NCBI RefSeq assembly: GCF_010093205.1
Contig: NZ_PDWN01000007.1
Location: 1-64,000, forward strand
Direction: 5' to 3'
Length of the DNA stretch: 64,000 nt
Source: Pseudoxanthomonas daejeonensis
GTDB taxonomy: Bacteria; Pseudomonadota; Gammaproteobacteria; Xanthomonadales; Xanthomonadaceae
Shown here piece by piece: positions 36,946-46,543 of the stretch. The notes under the pieces are model-generated. The model did not search any database. It saw nothing but the letters and a program-made list of their open reading frames with translations, and was not told where the DNA came from. A program made the translations under genes and the position numbers. How positions within the stretch are numbered: position 1 is the first letter of the stretch; each line of letters begins with the position of its first letter.

Positions 36946-37218
36946 GGCTTTCCTGCGCCCTCCTGATTCCATCCGGGGGCCGCCCACGCCGGGCGGGAAG
37001 GCGCCGGCCCTGTCCGGCCCCGGCGAATCCACACCTGACGCCATGCCCCGTGCCGGGGTGCCTGCTTCCACGGAAGCCGGTTCGGACACGGAAGCGCCAG
37101 GGAGGCCCAACCCCGGAATCGTCGCTGCGAGCCCTTCGCAAGGGCCCGCCGATCCATGCGCGGTCTACCAAGAACAGCCGCACGTGCGACGCGATTCCAC
37201 TGCCAGGAGTTAAATGCA
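36946..37218 (+). other. Long 5' leader of rpsB mRNA, possible S2 autoregulatory RNA
   Basis: About 270 untranslated bases lie between the promoter and the rpsB start, ending with AGGAG 9 bases before ATG. Leaders of rpsB in gammaproteobacteria are known targets of autogenous control by S2. The stretch is GC-rich and self-complementary in places, but no specific fold was verified. Confidence 0.45.
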
Positions 37219-38046
37219 ATGCCCCAGGTCACCATGCGCCAGATGCTGGAAGCCGGCGTCCATTTCGGCCACCAGACCCGTTACTGGAACCCGAAGATGG
37301 CTCCGTACATCTTCGGCGCCCGCGGCAAGATCCACATCATCAACCTCGAGAAGACCGTTCCGCTCTTCTCCGACGCGATGAACTTCATCTCGGCCATCGC
37401 CCAGAAGCGCGGCACCATCCTGTTCCTGGGCACCAAGCGCAGCGCGCGCGAGTCCATGAAGGAAGAAGCCGAGCGTTGCGGCCAGCCGTACATGACCCAG
37501 CGCTGGCTGGGCGGCACCCTGACCAACTTCCGCACCGTGAAGCAGTCGGTCGCCCGCCTGAAGGAACTGGAATCGGCCGAGACCGACGGCACCTTCGAAA
37601 AGCTGGTCAAGCACGAAGTGCTGGGCCTGCGCCGCGAGCGCGACAAGCTGGAAGCCTCGCTGGGCGGCATCAAGGACATGAACCGCCTGCCGGACGCGCT
37701 GTTCGTCATCGACATCGGCCATGAAGACATCGCCATCAAGGAAGCCAAGAAGCTCGGCATCCCGGTGATCGCGGTCGTCGACACCAACTACGACCCGGCC
37801 CTGGTCGACTACCCGATCCCGGGCAACGACGACGCCATCCGCGCCGTGCAGCTGTACGCCCGTGCCGCCGCCGATGCCGTGCTGGAAGGCAAGGCCGCTG
37901 CGCCGCACGCCGCCACCGTCAGCGAGAACGACTTCGCCGAGTCCGATGGCGACAAGCCGGGCCGTCGCGCCCCGGCCCGCAAGGGCCCGCCGCGCAAGGA
38001 CAAGGCTGAGGGCGGCGAAGCCGCTGCTCCTGCCGCTGCCGAGTGA
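37219..38046 (+). CDS. rpsB: 30S ribosomal protein S2
   Basis: This is an essential small-subunit protein needed for binding of S1. The 275-residue protein starts [20 protein letters not shown] and contains [36 protein letters not shown] and [23 protein letters not shown], split here into family blocks. About 40 residues of charged, Ala/Pro-rich tail follow the normal end, longer than in E. coli (241 residues). It is followed by tsf after 163 bases. Confidence 0.97.
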   Translation: MPQVTMRQMLEAGVHFGHQTRYWNPKMAPYIFGARGKIHIINLEKTVPLFSDAMNFISAIAQKRGTILFLGTKRSARESMKEEAERCGQPYMTQRWLGGTLTNFRTVKQSVARLKELESAETDGTFEKLVKHEVLGLRRERDKLEASLGGIKDMNRLPDALFVIDIGHEDIAIKEAKKLGIPVIAVVDTNYDPALVDYPIPGNDDAIRAVQLYARAAADAVLEGKAAAPHAATVSENDFAESDGDKPGRRAPARKGPPRKDKAEGGEAAAPAAAE

Positions 38047-38209
38047 TCCATCCGGCGGCCGCCTCGTGCGGCCGCCAACCCGCCGGACGGTAGCGCCACG
38101 CGCGCCGTCCGCGGTCCGGGCCGGACGACCGCGTGCGCCGCAGGCGCGATCGACCGTCCGCCCTGCTCCGCCCCGCGGAGCCACATTCATCCCATAAAGA
38201 GGTAATCCC

Positions 38210-39085
38210 GTGGAAATCACTGCTTCCCTGGTCAAGGAACTGCGCGAGCGCACCGGCGCCGGCATGATGGAGTGCAAGAAGGCACTCGCCGAGAACGGCG
38301 GCAACATCGACGCCGCCGGCGAGTGGCTGCGCAAGTCCGGCCTGGCCAAGGCCGACAAGAAGGCTGATCGCGTCACCGCCGAAGGCCGCATCGCGGTCGC
38401 CCAGAACGGTGGCAAGGCCGTGCTGGCCGAAATCAACTCCGAGACCGACTTCGTCGCCAAGGACGTCAACTTCATCGCCTTCACCGATGCCGTCGCCGCT
38501 GCCGCACTGGCCGCCGGCGCCACCGACATCGAGTCGCTGAAGTCGGCCAAGCTGCCTTCCGGCGAGACCGTCGAGGAAGCCCGTGCCGCCGCCATCTCCA
38601 AGCTGGGCGAGAACATGCAGGTCCGCCGCGTGGTCGCCATCGACAGCGCGCACAACGTGGCCGCCTACGTCCACGGCGGCAAGATCGGCGTGCTGGTCGA
38701 GATCAGCGGCGGCGACGCCGAGCTGGCCCGTGGCATCGCCATGCACGTGGCCGCCATGAACCCGCCGCACAACAAGGCCGCCGACGTGCCGGCCGAGTTC
38801 GTCGCCAAGGAAAAGGAGATCGAGCTGGCCAAGATGTCCGAGAAGGACAAGGCCAAGCCGGCCGAGATCCTCGAGAAGATCATCTCCGGCAAGATCAACA
38901 AGATCGTCAACGAGGTGACCCTGTACGGCCAGCCGTACGTGCTGGACAGCGACAAGACCGTCGAGCAGGTGGTCAAGGCCGCCGGTGCCGACGTGATCGG
39001 CTTCCAGCGCCTGGTTGTCGGCGAAGGCATCGAGAAGGTGGTCGAGGACTACGCCGCCGAAGTCGCCAAGGCGATGCAGGTCTGA
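38210..39085 (+). CDS. tsf: Elongation factor Ts
   Basis: EF-Ts exchanges GDP for GTP on EF-Tu. The 291-residue protein starts [20 protein letters not shown] with CKKAL, and has the TDFVAK motif ([14 protein letters not shown]) that inserts into EF-Tu. The start is GTG at 38210, preceded by a clear GAGGT ribosome binding site. The 163-base gap after rpsB contains a GC-rich inverted repeat (GCGGCCGCCTCGTGCGGCCGC region near 38054). A strong terminator follows. Confidence 0.97.
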   Translation: MEITASLVKELRERTGAGMMECKKALAENGGNIDAAGEWLRKSGLAKADKKADRVTAEGRIAVAQNGGKAVLAEINSETDFVAKDVNFIAFTDAVAAAALAAGATDIESLKSAKLPSGETVEEARAAAISKLGENMQVRRVVAIDSAHNVAAYVHGGKIGVLVEISGGDAELARGIAMHVAAMNPPHNKAADVPAEFVAKEKEIELAKMSEKDKAKPAEILEKIISGKINKIVNEVTLYGQPYVLDSDKTVEQVVKAAGADVIGFQRLVVGEGIEKVVEDYAAEVAKAMQV

Positions 39086-39113
39086 TCCTGCACCACCGGT
39101 AACGGGCTGCATC

Positions 39114-39145
39114 GAAGGCCGCGGATTTCCGCGGCCTTCTTCGTT
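39114..39145 (+). terminator. Terminator of rpsB-tsf
   Basis: A 12-bp perfect stem (39114-39125 with 39128-39139, GAAGGCCGCGGA and its complement) is followed by a T-rich tail (TTCGTTT). It lies 29 bases after the tsf stop. Confidence 0.85.
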
Positions 39146-39252
39146 TCCAGCGCGCACGTCGCCCATCGTGATCACTTCATGCAGCGAAAGTGCTGACTGC
39201 GACACGGTTTTGGCCGCATACTCGTCGGGCAAACCGCCATGACCGCGTAGTG

Positions 39253-40755
39253 ATGCGTCCGGAACTCGAAACCCAACTCCTGCACTGCCGCAACCTTCCG
39301 TCGCCGCCTGCCGTGGCGCTGCGGATCATCGAACTGGCGCAGGATCCGGGGGCCGACCTGGCGGCGACCGCGCGCCTGATCGGCATGGACGCCGCGTTGA
39401 GCGCGCGCATGCTGCGCGTGGCCAACTCGCCGCTCTACGCGGGCCGGCGCCGGGTGGACAACCTGGGCCAGGCACTCACCCTGCTCGGCGTCAACGCGAC
39501 GCTGAGTCTGGCACTGGGTTTCTCGCTCGCGCAGGGCTTGCGCGGAACCAACGGCACGGCGGCCGAGCAGGATCGCATCTGGCGTCGCAGCGCGCTGGCG
39601 GCCCTGGTGGCCCGACTGCTTGGCCATCATGCCGGCGTGAGGCGCCTGGAGGACCTGCTGCTGGCCGGCCTGCTCCAGGACATCGGCGCGCTGGCGCTGC
39701 TCCAGGCCATGCCCGAGGAGTACTCGACCCTGCGCGCGCAGGCCGTCGACAACGCCGACCTGCTGCAGCGCGAGCGCACGGCATTCGGTGCCGACCATGC
39801 CCAAGTCGGTGCATGGCTGGCCCGCCACTGGCGACTGCCGTCCTACCTGGTCGACGCGATCGCCGACAGCGAAGCCGACAGCGAAGCCGACAGCGAAGCC
39901 GACAGCGACGATGCCTTCCAGGCCTGCGTCGTGGCGTCCGGAACGATCGCCGACCTGTGGCTGGCCAACGGCCAGGTCGAACAACTGGGCGAACATGCGC
40001 GCGCGCGGGTGGAAGCGTGCGTGACCGACAGCACCCGGCTGGACGGCCTGCTGGTGCAGATCGAGACGGCCCTGCCCGAGGTCGCGACCCTGTTCGAGGT
40101 GCAGATCGCCCATCCCGCGCACCTGGCGGCGATCATCGACGACGCCAAGGAACTGCTGATCGTGCGCAACCTGCGCGAGATCCAGGACGCAGCCCGCGCG
40201 CGCAGCGAGGCCCAGGCTTCCGAGGACCAGGTGCGCCGGCTCACAGAACAGGCGCGCCGCGATCCGTTGACCGGGGTCTACAACCGGCTGCAGATGGAAG
40301 ACGTGCTGGAACGCGAGTTCGCCACGGCGGTCGCCCTGCAGCATCCCCTGTCGATCGCATTCATCGACCTGGACGACTTCAAGAACATCAACGACCGCCA
40401 CGGCCACCTGGTCGGCGACCGCGTGCTGCACCAGTTCGCACAGGCCCTGCAGCGCATGCTGCGCAGCACCGACCTGGTCGCGCGCTACGGCGGCGAGGAG
40501 TTCCTGGTGGTGCTGAGCCACTCCAACGAAGCGGCGGCCGGGCGCGTGCTGCGCAGGATCCTCGAGGAGACCTCGCGCATGCCGATGGCCGAGGTCGACG
40601 GCAAACCGCTCTACGTCACCTTCTCCGCGGGCCTGGCCACCCACGGCACGAGCCGCCAGTTCGCCGACGCCCGCAGCCTGCTGCAGGCCGCCGACGACGC
40701 CCTGTACGGCGCCAAGCGCGAAGGGCGCAACCGGGTCAGCCAGCACGGGCAATGA
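39253..40755 (+). CDS. HDOD domain-diguanylate cyclase protein
   Basis: The protein joins an N-terminal HDOD domain (LPSPPAVALRIIELAQDPGA, MLRVANSPLYAGRR, LLAGLLQDIGALALL; about residues 10-260) to a C-terminal GGDEF domain. The GGDEF core is GGEEF at 413-417, with the inhibitory site RSTD five residues upstream, so active diguanylate cyclase with product inhibition is predicted. HDOD domains are found in many signalling proteins, with partner unknown. The Ser-Glu-Ala-Asp tandem repeat at 39865-39906 lies in the HDOD part. The ATG at 39253 follows a GTG at 39250. It stands between tsf and pyrH. Confidence 0.9.
   Translation: MRPELETQLLHCRNLPSPPAVALRIIELAQDPGADLAATARLIGMDAALSARMLRVANSPLYAGRRRVDNLGQALTLLGVNATLSLALGFSLAQGLRGTNGTAAEQDRIWRRSALAALVARLLGHHAGVRRLEDLLLAGLLQDIGALALLQAMPEEYSTLRAQAVDNADLLQRERTAFGADHAQVGAWLARHWRLPSYLVDAIADSEADSEADSEADSDDAFQACVVASGTIADLWLANGQVEQLGEHARARVEACVTDSTRLDGLLVQIETALPEVATLFEVQIAHPAHLAAIIDDAKELLIVRNLREIQDAARARSEAQASEDQVRRLTEQARRDPLTGVYNRLQMEDVLEREFATAVALQHPLSIAFIDLDDFKNINDRHGHLVGDRVLHQFAQALQRMLRSTDLVARYGGEEFLVVLSHSNEAAAGRVLRRILEETSRMPMAEVDGKPLYVTFSAGLATHGTSRQFADARSLLQAADDALYGAKREGRNRVSQHGQ
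39865..39906 (+). repeat. 12-bp tandem repeat inside the HDOD-GGDEF gene
   Basis: GACAGCGAAGCC is repeated three times, followed by a fourth half unit, encoding (Asp-Ser-Glu-Ala)n. In-frame slippage would change length by four residues without breaking the gene. Confidence 0.85.
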
Positions 40756-40848
40756 ACGGCGCTGCGTCCGCGCGCGCCACGCGCGAGCCGCGCACCGGGG
40801 CTTTCCGCTAGAATTCGCGCGTTTGCCATTCCCCCCCCAGGTGCCGCC

Positions 40849-41571
40849 ATGTCAGATCTCGCCTACCGCCGCGTCCTGCTGAAACTTTCGGGGGAAGCGC
40901 TGATGGGTGCCGAGGACTACGGCATCGATCCGGTGGTGATCGGCCGCATCGCCCGCGAGATCATGGAAGTGCGCGAGGCCGGTGCCGAGATCGGCCTGGT
41001 GATCGGCGGCGGCAACATCTTCCGCGGCGCCGGCCTGGCCGCCGCCGGCATGGACCGGGTCACCGGCGACCAGATGGGCATGCTCGCCACGGTGATCAAC
41101 GCGCTGGCCATGCAGGACGCGCTGGAGAAGCTCGGCGGCAAGGTCCGCGTGATGAGCGCGCTCAAGATCAACGACGTGTGCGAGGACTACATCCGCCGCC
41201 GCGCGGTGCGCCACCTGGAGAAGGGCCGCATCGGCATCTTCGCCGCCGGCACCGGCAACCCGTTCTTCACCACCGATTCGGCCGCCGCCCTGCGCGCGAT
41301 CGAGATCAACGCCGACCTGCTGCTCAAGGCCACCAAGGTCGACGGCGTCTACGACCGCGACCCGAAGAAGCACGCCGACGCGGTCCGCTTCGAGGAGCTG
41401 GACCACGACGAAGTGATCGCCCGCGACCTGCAGGTGATGGATACCGCCGCCTTCGCGCTGTGCCGCGACCACGGCATCCCGCTGCGCGTCTACGACATCT
41501 CCGTGCCCGGCAACCTGATGCGGATCCTGCGCGGCGACAGCATCGGCCCCCTGGTCCGCGCCCGCCGCTGA
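40849..41571 (+). CDS. pyrH: UMP kinase
   Basis: This enzyme phosphorylates UMP to UDP for RNA and sugar-nucleotide synthesis and, unlike eukaryotic UMP/CMP kinases, belongs to the amino-acid kinase fold. The 240-residue protein has [44 protein letters not shown] and [23 protein letters not shown] at 40809-40814 may be the -10 element; the -35 is weak. It heads the pyrH-frr-uppS-cdsA-dxr-rseP-bamA block. Confidence 0.97.
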   Translation: MSDLAYRRVLLKLSGEALMGAEDYGIDPVVIGRIAREIMEVREAGAEIGLVIGGGNIFRGAGLAAAGMDRVTGDQMGMLATVINALAMQDALEKLGGKVRVMSALKINDVCEDYIRRRAVRHLEKGRIGIFAAGTGNPFFTTDSAAALRAIEINADLLLKATKVDGVYDRDPKKHADAVRFEELDHDEVIARDLQVMDTAAFALCRDHGIPLRVYDISVPGNLMRILRGDSIGPLVRARR

Positions 41572-41619
41572 GTCCTACCGCCCCGTCCCGCCGGCTGCGC
41601 CGCGGATCGGCGATGCCCG

Positions 41620-41625
41620 TATAAT
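41620..41625 (+). promoter_or_regulatory. Perfect -10 element upstream of frr
   Basis: TATAAT at 41620-41625 lies 34 bases before the frr start in the pyrH-frr gap. The -35 region (around 41597) is weak. It suggests an additional internal promoter for frr and the genes that follow. Confidence 0.55.
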
Positions 41626-41658
41626 CGGCCGATTCGGCTTTTTCGACGGAATACGGCG

Positions 41659-42216
41659 ATGCTCAACGAGATCAAGCAAGACGCGCAGGCCCGCATGGTG
41701 AAGAGCATCGATGCTCTGCGCCACACCCTGGTCAAGGTCCGCACCGGCCGCGCGTCCACCGGCCTGGTCGACACGATCCGGGTCAACGCCTACGGCAGCG
41801 ACGTGCCGTTGTCCCAGGTCGCCAACGTTTCGGTCTCCGATGCGCGCTCGCTGGTGATCACCCCGTGGGACAAGGGCATGGTCGGCGCCGTGGAGAAGGC
41901 GATCCTCGCCTCGGACCTGGGCCTGACCCCGAACACCGCCGGCACCACCATCCGCCTCAACCTCCCGGCCCTGACCGAGGAGCGACGCCGCGACCTGACC
42001 AAGGTCGTGCATGGCGAAGGCGAGGATGCCAAGGTCGCGATCCGCAACGTGCGCCGCGATGCCAACCAGCAGGTCAAGGACCTGCTCAAGGAAAAGCAGG
42101 TCACCGAGGACGAGGTCCGCCGCGCCGAGGAGGACATCCAGAAGATCACCGACAAGGCGATCAAGGACGTCGACGAGGTGGTCAAGGCGAAGGAACAGGA
42201 ACTGATGGCGGTCTGA
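41659..42216 (+). CDS. frr: Ribosome recycling factor
   Basis: RRF splits the post-termination ribosome together with EF-G. The 185-residue protein has the family length and motifs: [65 protein letters not shown] and the C-terminal helix. It is separated from pyrH by 87 bases that include a TATAAT, and from uppS by 25 bases. Confidence 0.97.
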   Translation: MLNEIKQDAQARMVKSIDALRHTLVKVRTGRASTGLVDTIRVNAYGSDVPLSQVANVSVSDARSLVITPWDKGMVGAVEKAILASDLGLTPNTAGTTIRLNLPALTEERRRDLTKVVHGEGEDAKVAIRNVRRDANQQVKDLLKEKQVTEDEVRRAEEDIQKITDKAIKDVDEVVKAKEQELMAV

Positions 42217-42241
42217 GCGGTCTGACCGATCCGTATCGGGC

Positions 42242-42993
42242 ATGACTGCAGATCCCGCCAGCATGGAAGCACCCGTCCCCCGCCACCTGGCGATCATCAT
42301 GGACGGCAATGGACGCTGGGCCCAGCGCCGGCGCCGGCCGCGTGCCATCGGCCATCGGGCCGGCGCGCGCGCGGTCAACCGGGTCATCGACTTCTGCCTG
42401 CAGCGCGGGATCGGCGCGCTGACCCTGTTCGCCTTCTCCAGCGAAAACTGGGGCCGGCCGGTCGAGGAAGTCGGCGCACTGATGAAGCTGTTCCTCAACG
42501 CACTCGAACGCGAAGTCGATGAACTCGACCGCCGCGGCGTGCGCGTGCGCTTCATCGGCGAGCGCGCCCTGTTCACGGACGCGATCCGCGATCGCATGGT
42601 CGCCGCCGAGCAGCAGACGGCGGGCCACCAGCGCCTGCACCTGTCCATCGCCGCCAGCTACGGCGGCCGCCAGGACATCGCCGCCGCCGCGCGCGCCCTC
42701 GCCGCGGAGGTGGCCGCGGGCCGGCTGCGTCCGGAGGACATCGACGAGGCCGCGGTCGCCGCGCGCATGGCCCTGGCCGACCTGCCCGCGCCGGACCTGT
42801 TCATCCGCACCGGCGGCGACCAGCGCGTGAGCAACTTCCTGCTCTGGCAGCTCGCCTATACCGAACTTTGGTTCACCGAGACCCTGTGGCCGGACGTCGA
42901 TGCCGACGTGCTGCAGCAGGCCCTGGACGAATACGCCGGGCGCGAACGCCGCTTCGGACTGACCAGCGCCCAGCTCGGCGCAGAGGCCGCCCC

Positions 42994-42997
<4 letters not shown>
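42242..42997 (+). CDS. uppS: Undecaprenyl diphosphate synthase
   Basis: This cis-prenyltransferase makes the C55 carrier lipid for peptidoglycan and O-antigen. The 251-residue protein has [16 protein letters not shown] near residue 15, [23 protein letters not shown], and [19 protein letters not shown] with YTELWF. The stop overlaps the cdsA start by four bases (ATGA), indicating coupling. Confidence 0.97.
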
Positions 42998-43863
<866 letters not shown>

Positions 43864-43883
43864 GGACGACCGGAAACTCGCCC

Positions 43884-45074
43884 ATGCAATCCGCTGCGGA
43901 CATGCGCCAGGTCGCCGTGCTTGGCGCCACCGGCTCGATCGGCACCTCGGCGCTGGACGTGATCGCGCGCCATCCGGCGCGGATGCGGGCGAGCGTGCTC
44001 GCCGCCGGCGGTAACGTGGAGGCGCTGCTGGCGCTGTGCGCGGCCCACCAGCCCGACCATGCGGTGATCGCCGAACCGGCTGCCTACGCGCGCCTGCGCG
44101 ACGGCCTGCGCGAAGCCGGACTGGACACCCGGGCCCATGCCGGCGCCGAAGCACTCGAAGCGCTGGTGGCCGGCCCGGCCTGCGACACGGTGGTCGCGGC
44201 GATCGTCGGTGCCGCAGGTCTCGGCTCGACGCTTGCCGCCGCGCGCGCCGGCAAGCGCCTGCTGCTGGCCAACAAGGAATCGCTGGTGCTCGCGGGCGAA
44301 CTGGTGATCGCCGCCGCGAGGCGCTCCGGCGCGGAGATCGTGCCGATCGACAGCGAGCACAGCGCGGTGTTCCAGTGCCTGCGCTCGTGCGAGGCCGGCG
44401 GCGTGCGCCGGATCGTGCTTACCGCTTCGGGCGGTCCGTTCCGCGGCTGGGACCGCGACCGGCTGGCGCAGGTGACGCCGGCGCAGGCGATCGCGCATCC
44501 GAAGTGGTCGATGGGCCCGAAGATCTCCGTCGATTCGGCCACGCTGATGAACAAGGGCCTGGAAGTCATCGAGGCACACCATCTGTTCGGCCTGCCGGCC
44601 GACCGCATCGGCGTGCTCGTGCACCCGCAGAGCCTGGTCCACGCGCTGGTGGAGTACATCGACGGCTCGACCCTGGCCCAGCTGGGCATGCCGGACATGC
44701 GCACCGCGCTGGCGGTGGGCCTGGGCTGGCCGGAGCGGATCGACTCGGGCGTATCGGGCCTGGACCTCCTGGCCCAGGGCCGGCTCGATTTCGAGGCACC
44801 GGACCCGGTCGCGTTCCCCTGCCTGCGCCTGGCCAGCGACGCGATGTCCGCCGGTGGCACCGCCCCGGCGGTGCTCAATGCCGCCAACGAAGAAGCCGTT
44901 TCAGCGTTTCTTCAGGGCCGGATCGGTTTCCTAGGCATCCCCGCGCTGGTCGAGGACGCCCTCGCCGCGTTGCCCGCGGCACCAGCCGGCTCGCTGCAGG
45001 CGCTGCTGGACGCAGACGCAGACGCGCGCAGGTTCACCCGCCAACGGATCGACTCCCGGACTTCCATCGCATGA
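43884..45074 (+). CDS. dxr: 1-deoxy-D-xylulose 5-phosphate reductoisomerase
   Basis: Dxr catalyses the committed step of the non-mevalonate isoprenoid pathway; ispD and ispF of the same pathway lie at 50-51.6 kb. The 396-residue protein has the NADPH-binding motif [45 protein letters not shown], the flexible loop [28 protein letters not shown] and the terminal domain. It produces precursors for the undecaprenyl chain made by UppS upstream. Confidence 0.97.
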   Translation: MQSAADMRQVAVLGATGSIGTSALDVIARHPARMRASVLAAGGNVEALLALCAAHQPDHAVIAEPAAYARLRDGLREAGLDTRAHAGAEALEALVAGPACDTVVAAIVGAAGLGSTLAAARAGKRLLLANKESLVLAGELVIAAARRSGAEIVPIDSEHSAVFQCLRSCEAGGVRRIVLTASGGPFRGWDRDRLAQVTPAQAIAHPKWSMGPKISVDSATLMNKGLEVIEAHHLFGLPADRIGVLVHPQSLVHALVEYIDGSTLAQLGMPDMRTALAVGLGWPERIDSGVSGLDLLAQGRLDFEAPDPVAFPCLRLASDAMSAGGTAPAVLNAANEEAVSAFLQGRIGFLGIPALVEDALAALPAAPAGSLQALLDADADARRFTRQRIDSRTSIA

Positions 45075-45116
45075 GCGCCACCGCACGCCCCGGCGTTTCG
45101 CGACAGAGCCCCGTCC

Positions 45117-46475
45117 ATGGGTGACTTCTTCGGCTCCATCTGGTGGCTGGTGGTCAGCCTTGGGCTGCTGGTGACCTTCCATGAATTCGGCCACTACTGG
45201 GTCGCGCGCCGCTGCGGGGTGGACGTGCTGCGCTTCTCGGTCGGCTTCGGCAAACCGCTGTGGTCGCGCTACAACCGCGCCGGCACCGAGTTCGCGATCG
45301 CCGCGATCCCGCTGGGCGGCTACGTGAAGATGCTCGACGAGCGCGAGGGCGACGTACCCCTGCACCGCCAGGCGCATGCCTTCAACCGGCAGGGTGTCTG
45401 GCGCCGCATCGCGATCGTGGCCGCCGGTCCCGCGGCCAACCTGCTGCTGTGCGTGGCCCTGCTTTGGGCCATGTTCATGGTCGGGCGCCAGGATTACGCG
45501 CCGATCGTCGGCCATGCAACCGGCGTCGCCGCGCAGGCCGGCTTCCAGCCCGGGGATCGCCTGGTCGAGGTCGCGGGCCGCGAGGTCGCCACCTGGACCG
45601 AGGCGGCCATGGCGCTGGCCACGCCGGCCCTGGACCGTCGCGACATCGAGGTACGGGTCGAGGATGCCGGGGGCGAGGAGGCCGTCCGCACCCTGCGCCT
45701 GTCCGACCTCCCCGACAACCTCGACGAACGCCGCATACCCGAGCAGTCCGGCTTCACCTGGCGATTCATGCTGGCACCGGCGCGGATCGATACGGTCCGC
45801 GACGACTCCGCCGCCGCCGGCATCCTGCAGCCGGGCGACCTGGTCCTGGCCATCGACGGTGCCCGGGTGGATTCGGCCGGCGAGATCTCGCCCCTGGTGC
45901 AGGAATTGGGCGAACGCGGCGGCACGGGCATGGTCGAAGTCGACCGCAACGGGGAACGCCTGGCCCTGGAGCTCACCCCGCGCCCAAGCACCGATCCGCA
46001 GCGCGCCGGGCACTGGGAGCTGGGCATCGCCCTGGCCGCCCCGCAGGTGCCCGCCTACGACGCCGTGCAGCGTTACGGCCCGCTGGCCGCGATCCCCGCC
46101 GCCCTGCGCGAGACCGGCCGCCTGGCCAGCGATTCGCTGGGCATGATGCGACGGATGCTGACCGGCGAGGCCTCGGTGAAGAACCTGTCCGGTCCGGTCA
46201 CCATCGCCCGGGCGGCCAATGCCTCGGCCAAGCGCGGCGCCGACTGGTTCCTGTTCTTCCTCGCCCTGCTGTCGCTGAGCCTGGCGATCATCAACCTGCT
46301 GCCGATCCCGATCTTGGACGGCGGTCACCTGCTGTATTACCTTATCGAGTTGGTCAAAGGCAGCCCGTTGAGCGAACGCGCGATGGCTGCCGGGCAGTAC
46401 GTCGGCCTGGCCCTGCTGGCCGGCCTGATGGGCCTGGCCTTCTACAACGACATTCTGGGTCTGGTGCCGCGATGA
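45117..46475 (+). CDS. rseP: RIP metalloprotease RseP
   Basis: This intramembrane site-2 protease cleaves anti-sigma factor RseA in the envelope stress pathway and signal peptides. The 452-residue protein has the HEFGH zinc motif at residues 22-26, two PDZ domains in the periplasmic loop (about 115-280), and the C-terminal NLLPIPILDGGHLLYY motif. The stop overlaps an ATG that opens the bamA frame (ATGA at 46472). Confidence 0.97.
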   Translation: MGDFFGSIWWLVVSLGLLVTFHEFGHYWVARRCGVDVLRFSVGFGKPLWSRYNRAGTEFAIAAIPLGGYVKMLDEREGDVPLHRQAHAFNRQGVWRRIAIVAAGPAANLLLCVALLWAMFMVGRQDYAPIVGHATGVAAQAGFQPGDRLVEVAGREVATWTEAAMALATPALDRRDIEVRVEDAGGEEAVRTLRLSDLPDNLDERRIPEQSGFTWRFMLAPARIDTVRDDSAAAGILQPGDLVLAIDGARVDSAGEISPLVQELGERGGTGMVEVDRNGERLALELTPRPSTDPQRAGHWELGIALAAPQVPAYDAVQRYGPLAAIPAALRETGRLASDSLGMMRRMLTGEASVKNLSGPVTIARAANASAKRGADWFLFFLALLSLSLAIINLLPIPILDGGHLLYYLIELVKGSPLSERAMAAGQYVGLALLAGLMGLAFYNDILGLVPR

Positions 46476-46543
46476 CCGACCTCCATACCGGCTCTCGCCC
46501 CTCCACCGTGGTTCCAGCCCTACGTTTCCCCACCGGATGTGAC

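Noticed and set aside
45260-46543. A fused protein made of the rseP region and bamA in one 1249-codon frame
   Set aside because: The frame through rseP is out of frame with the HEFGH-containing protease and has no domain; bamA starts with its own signal peptide at 46544.
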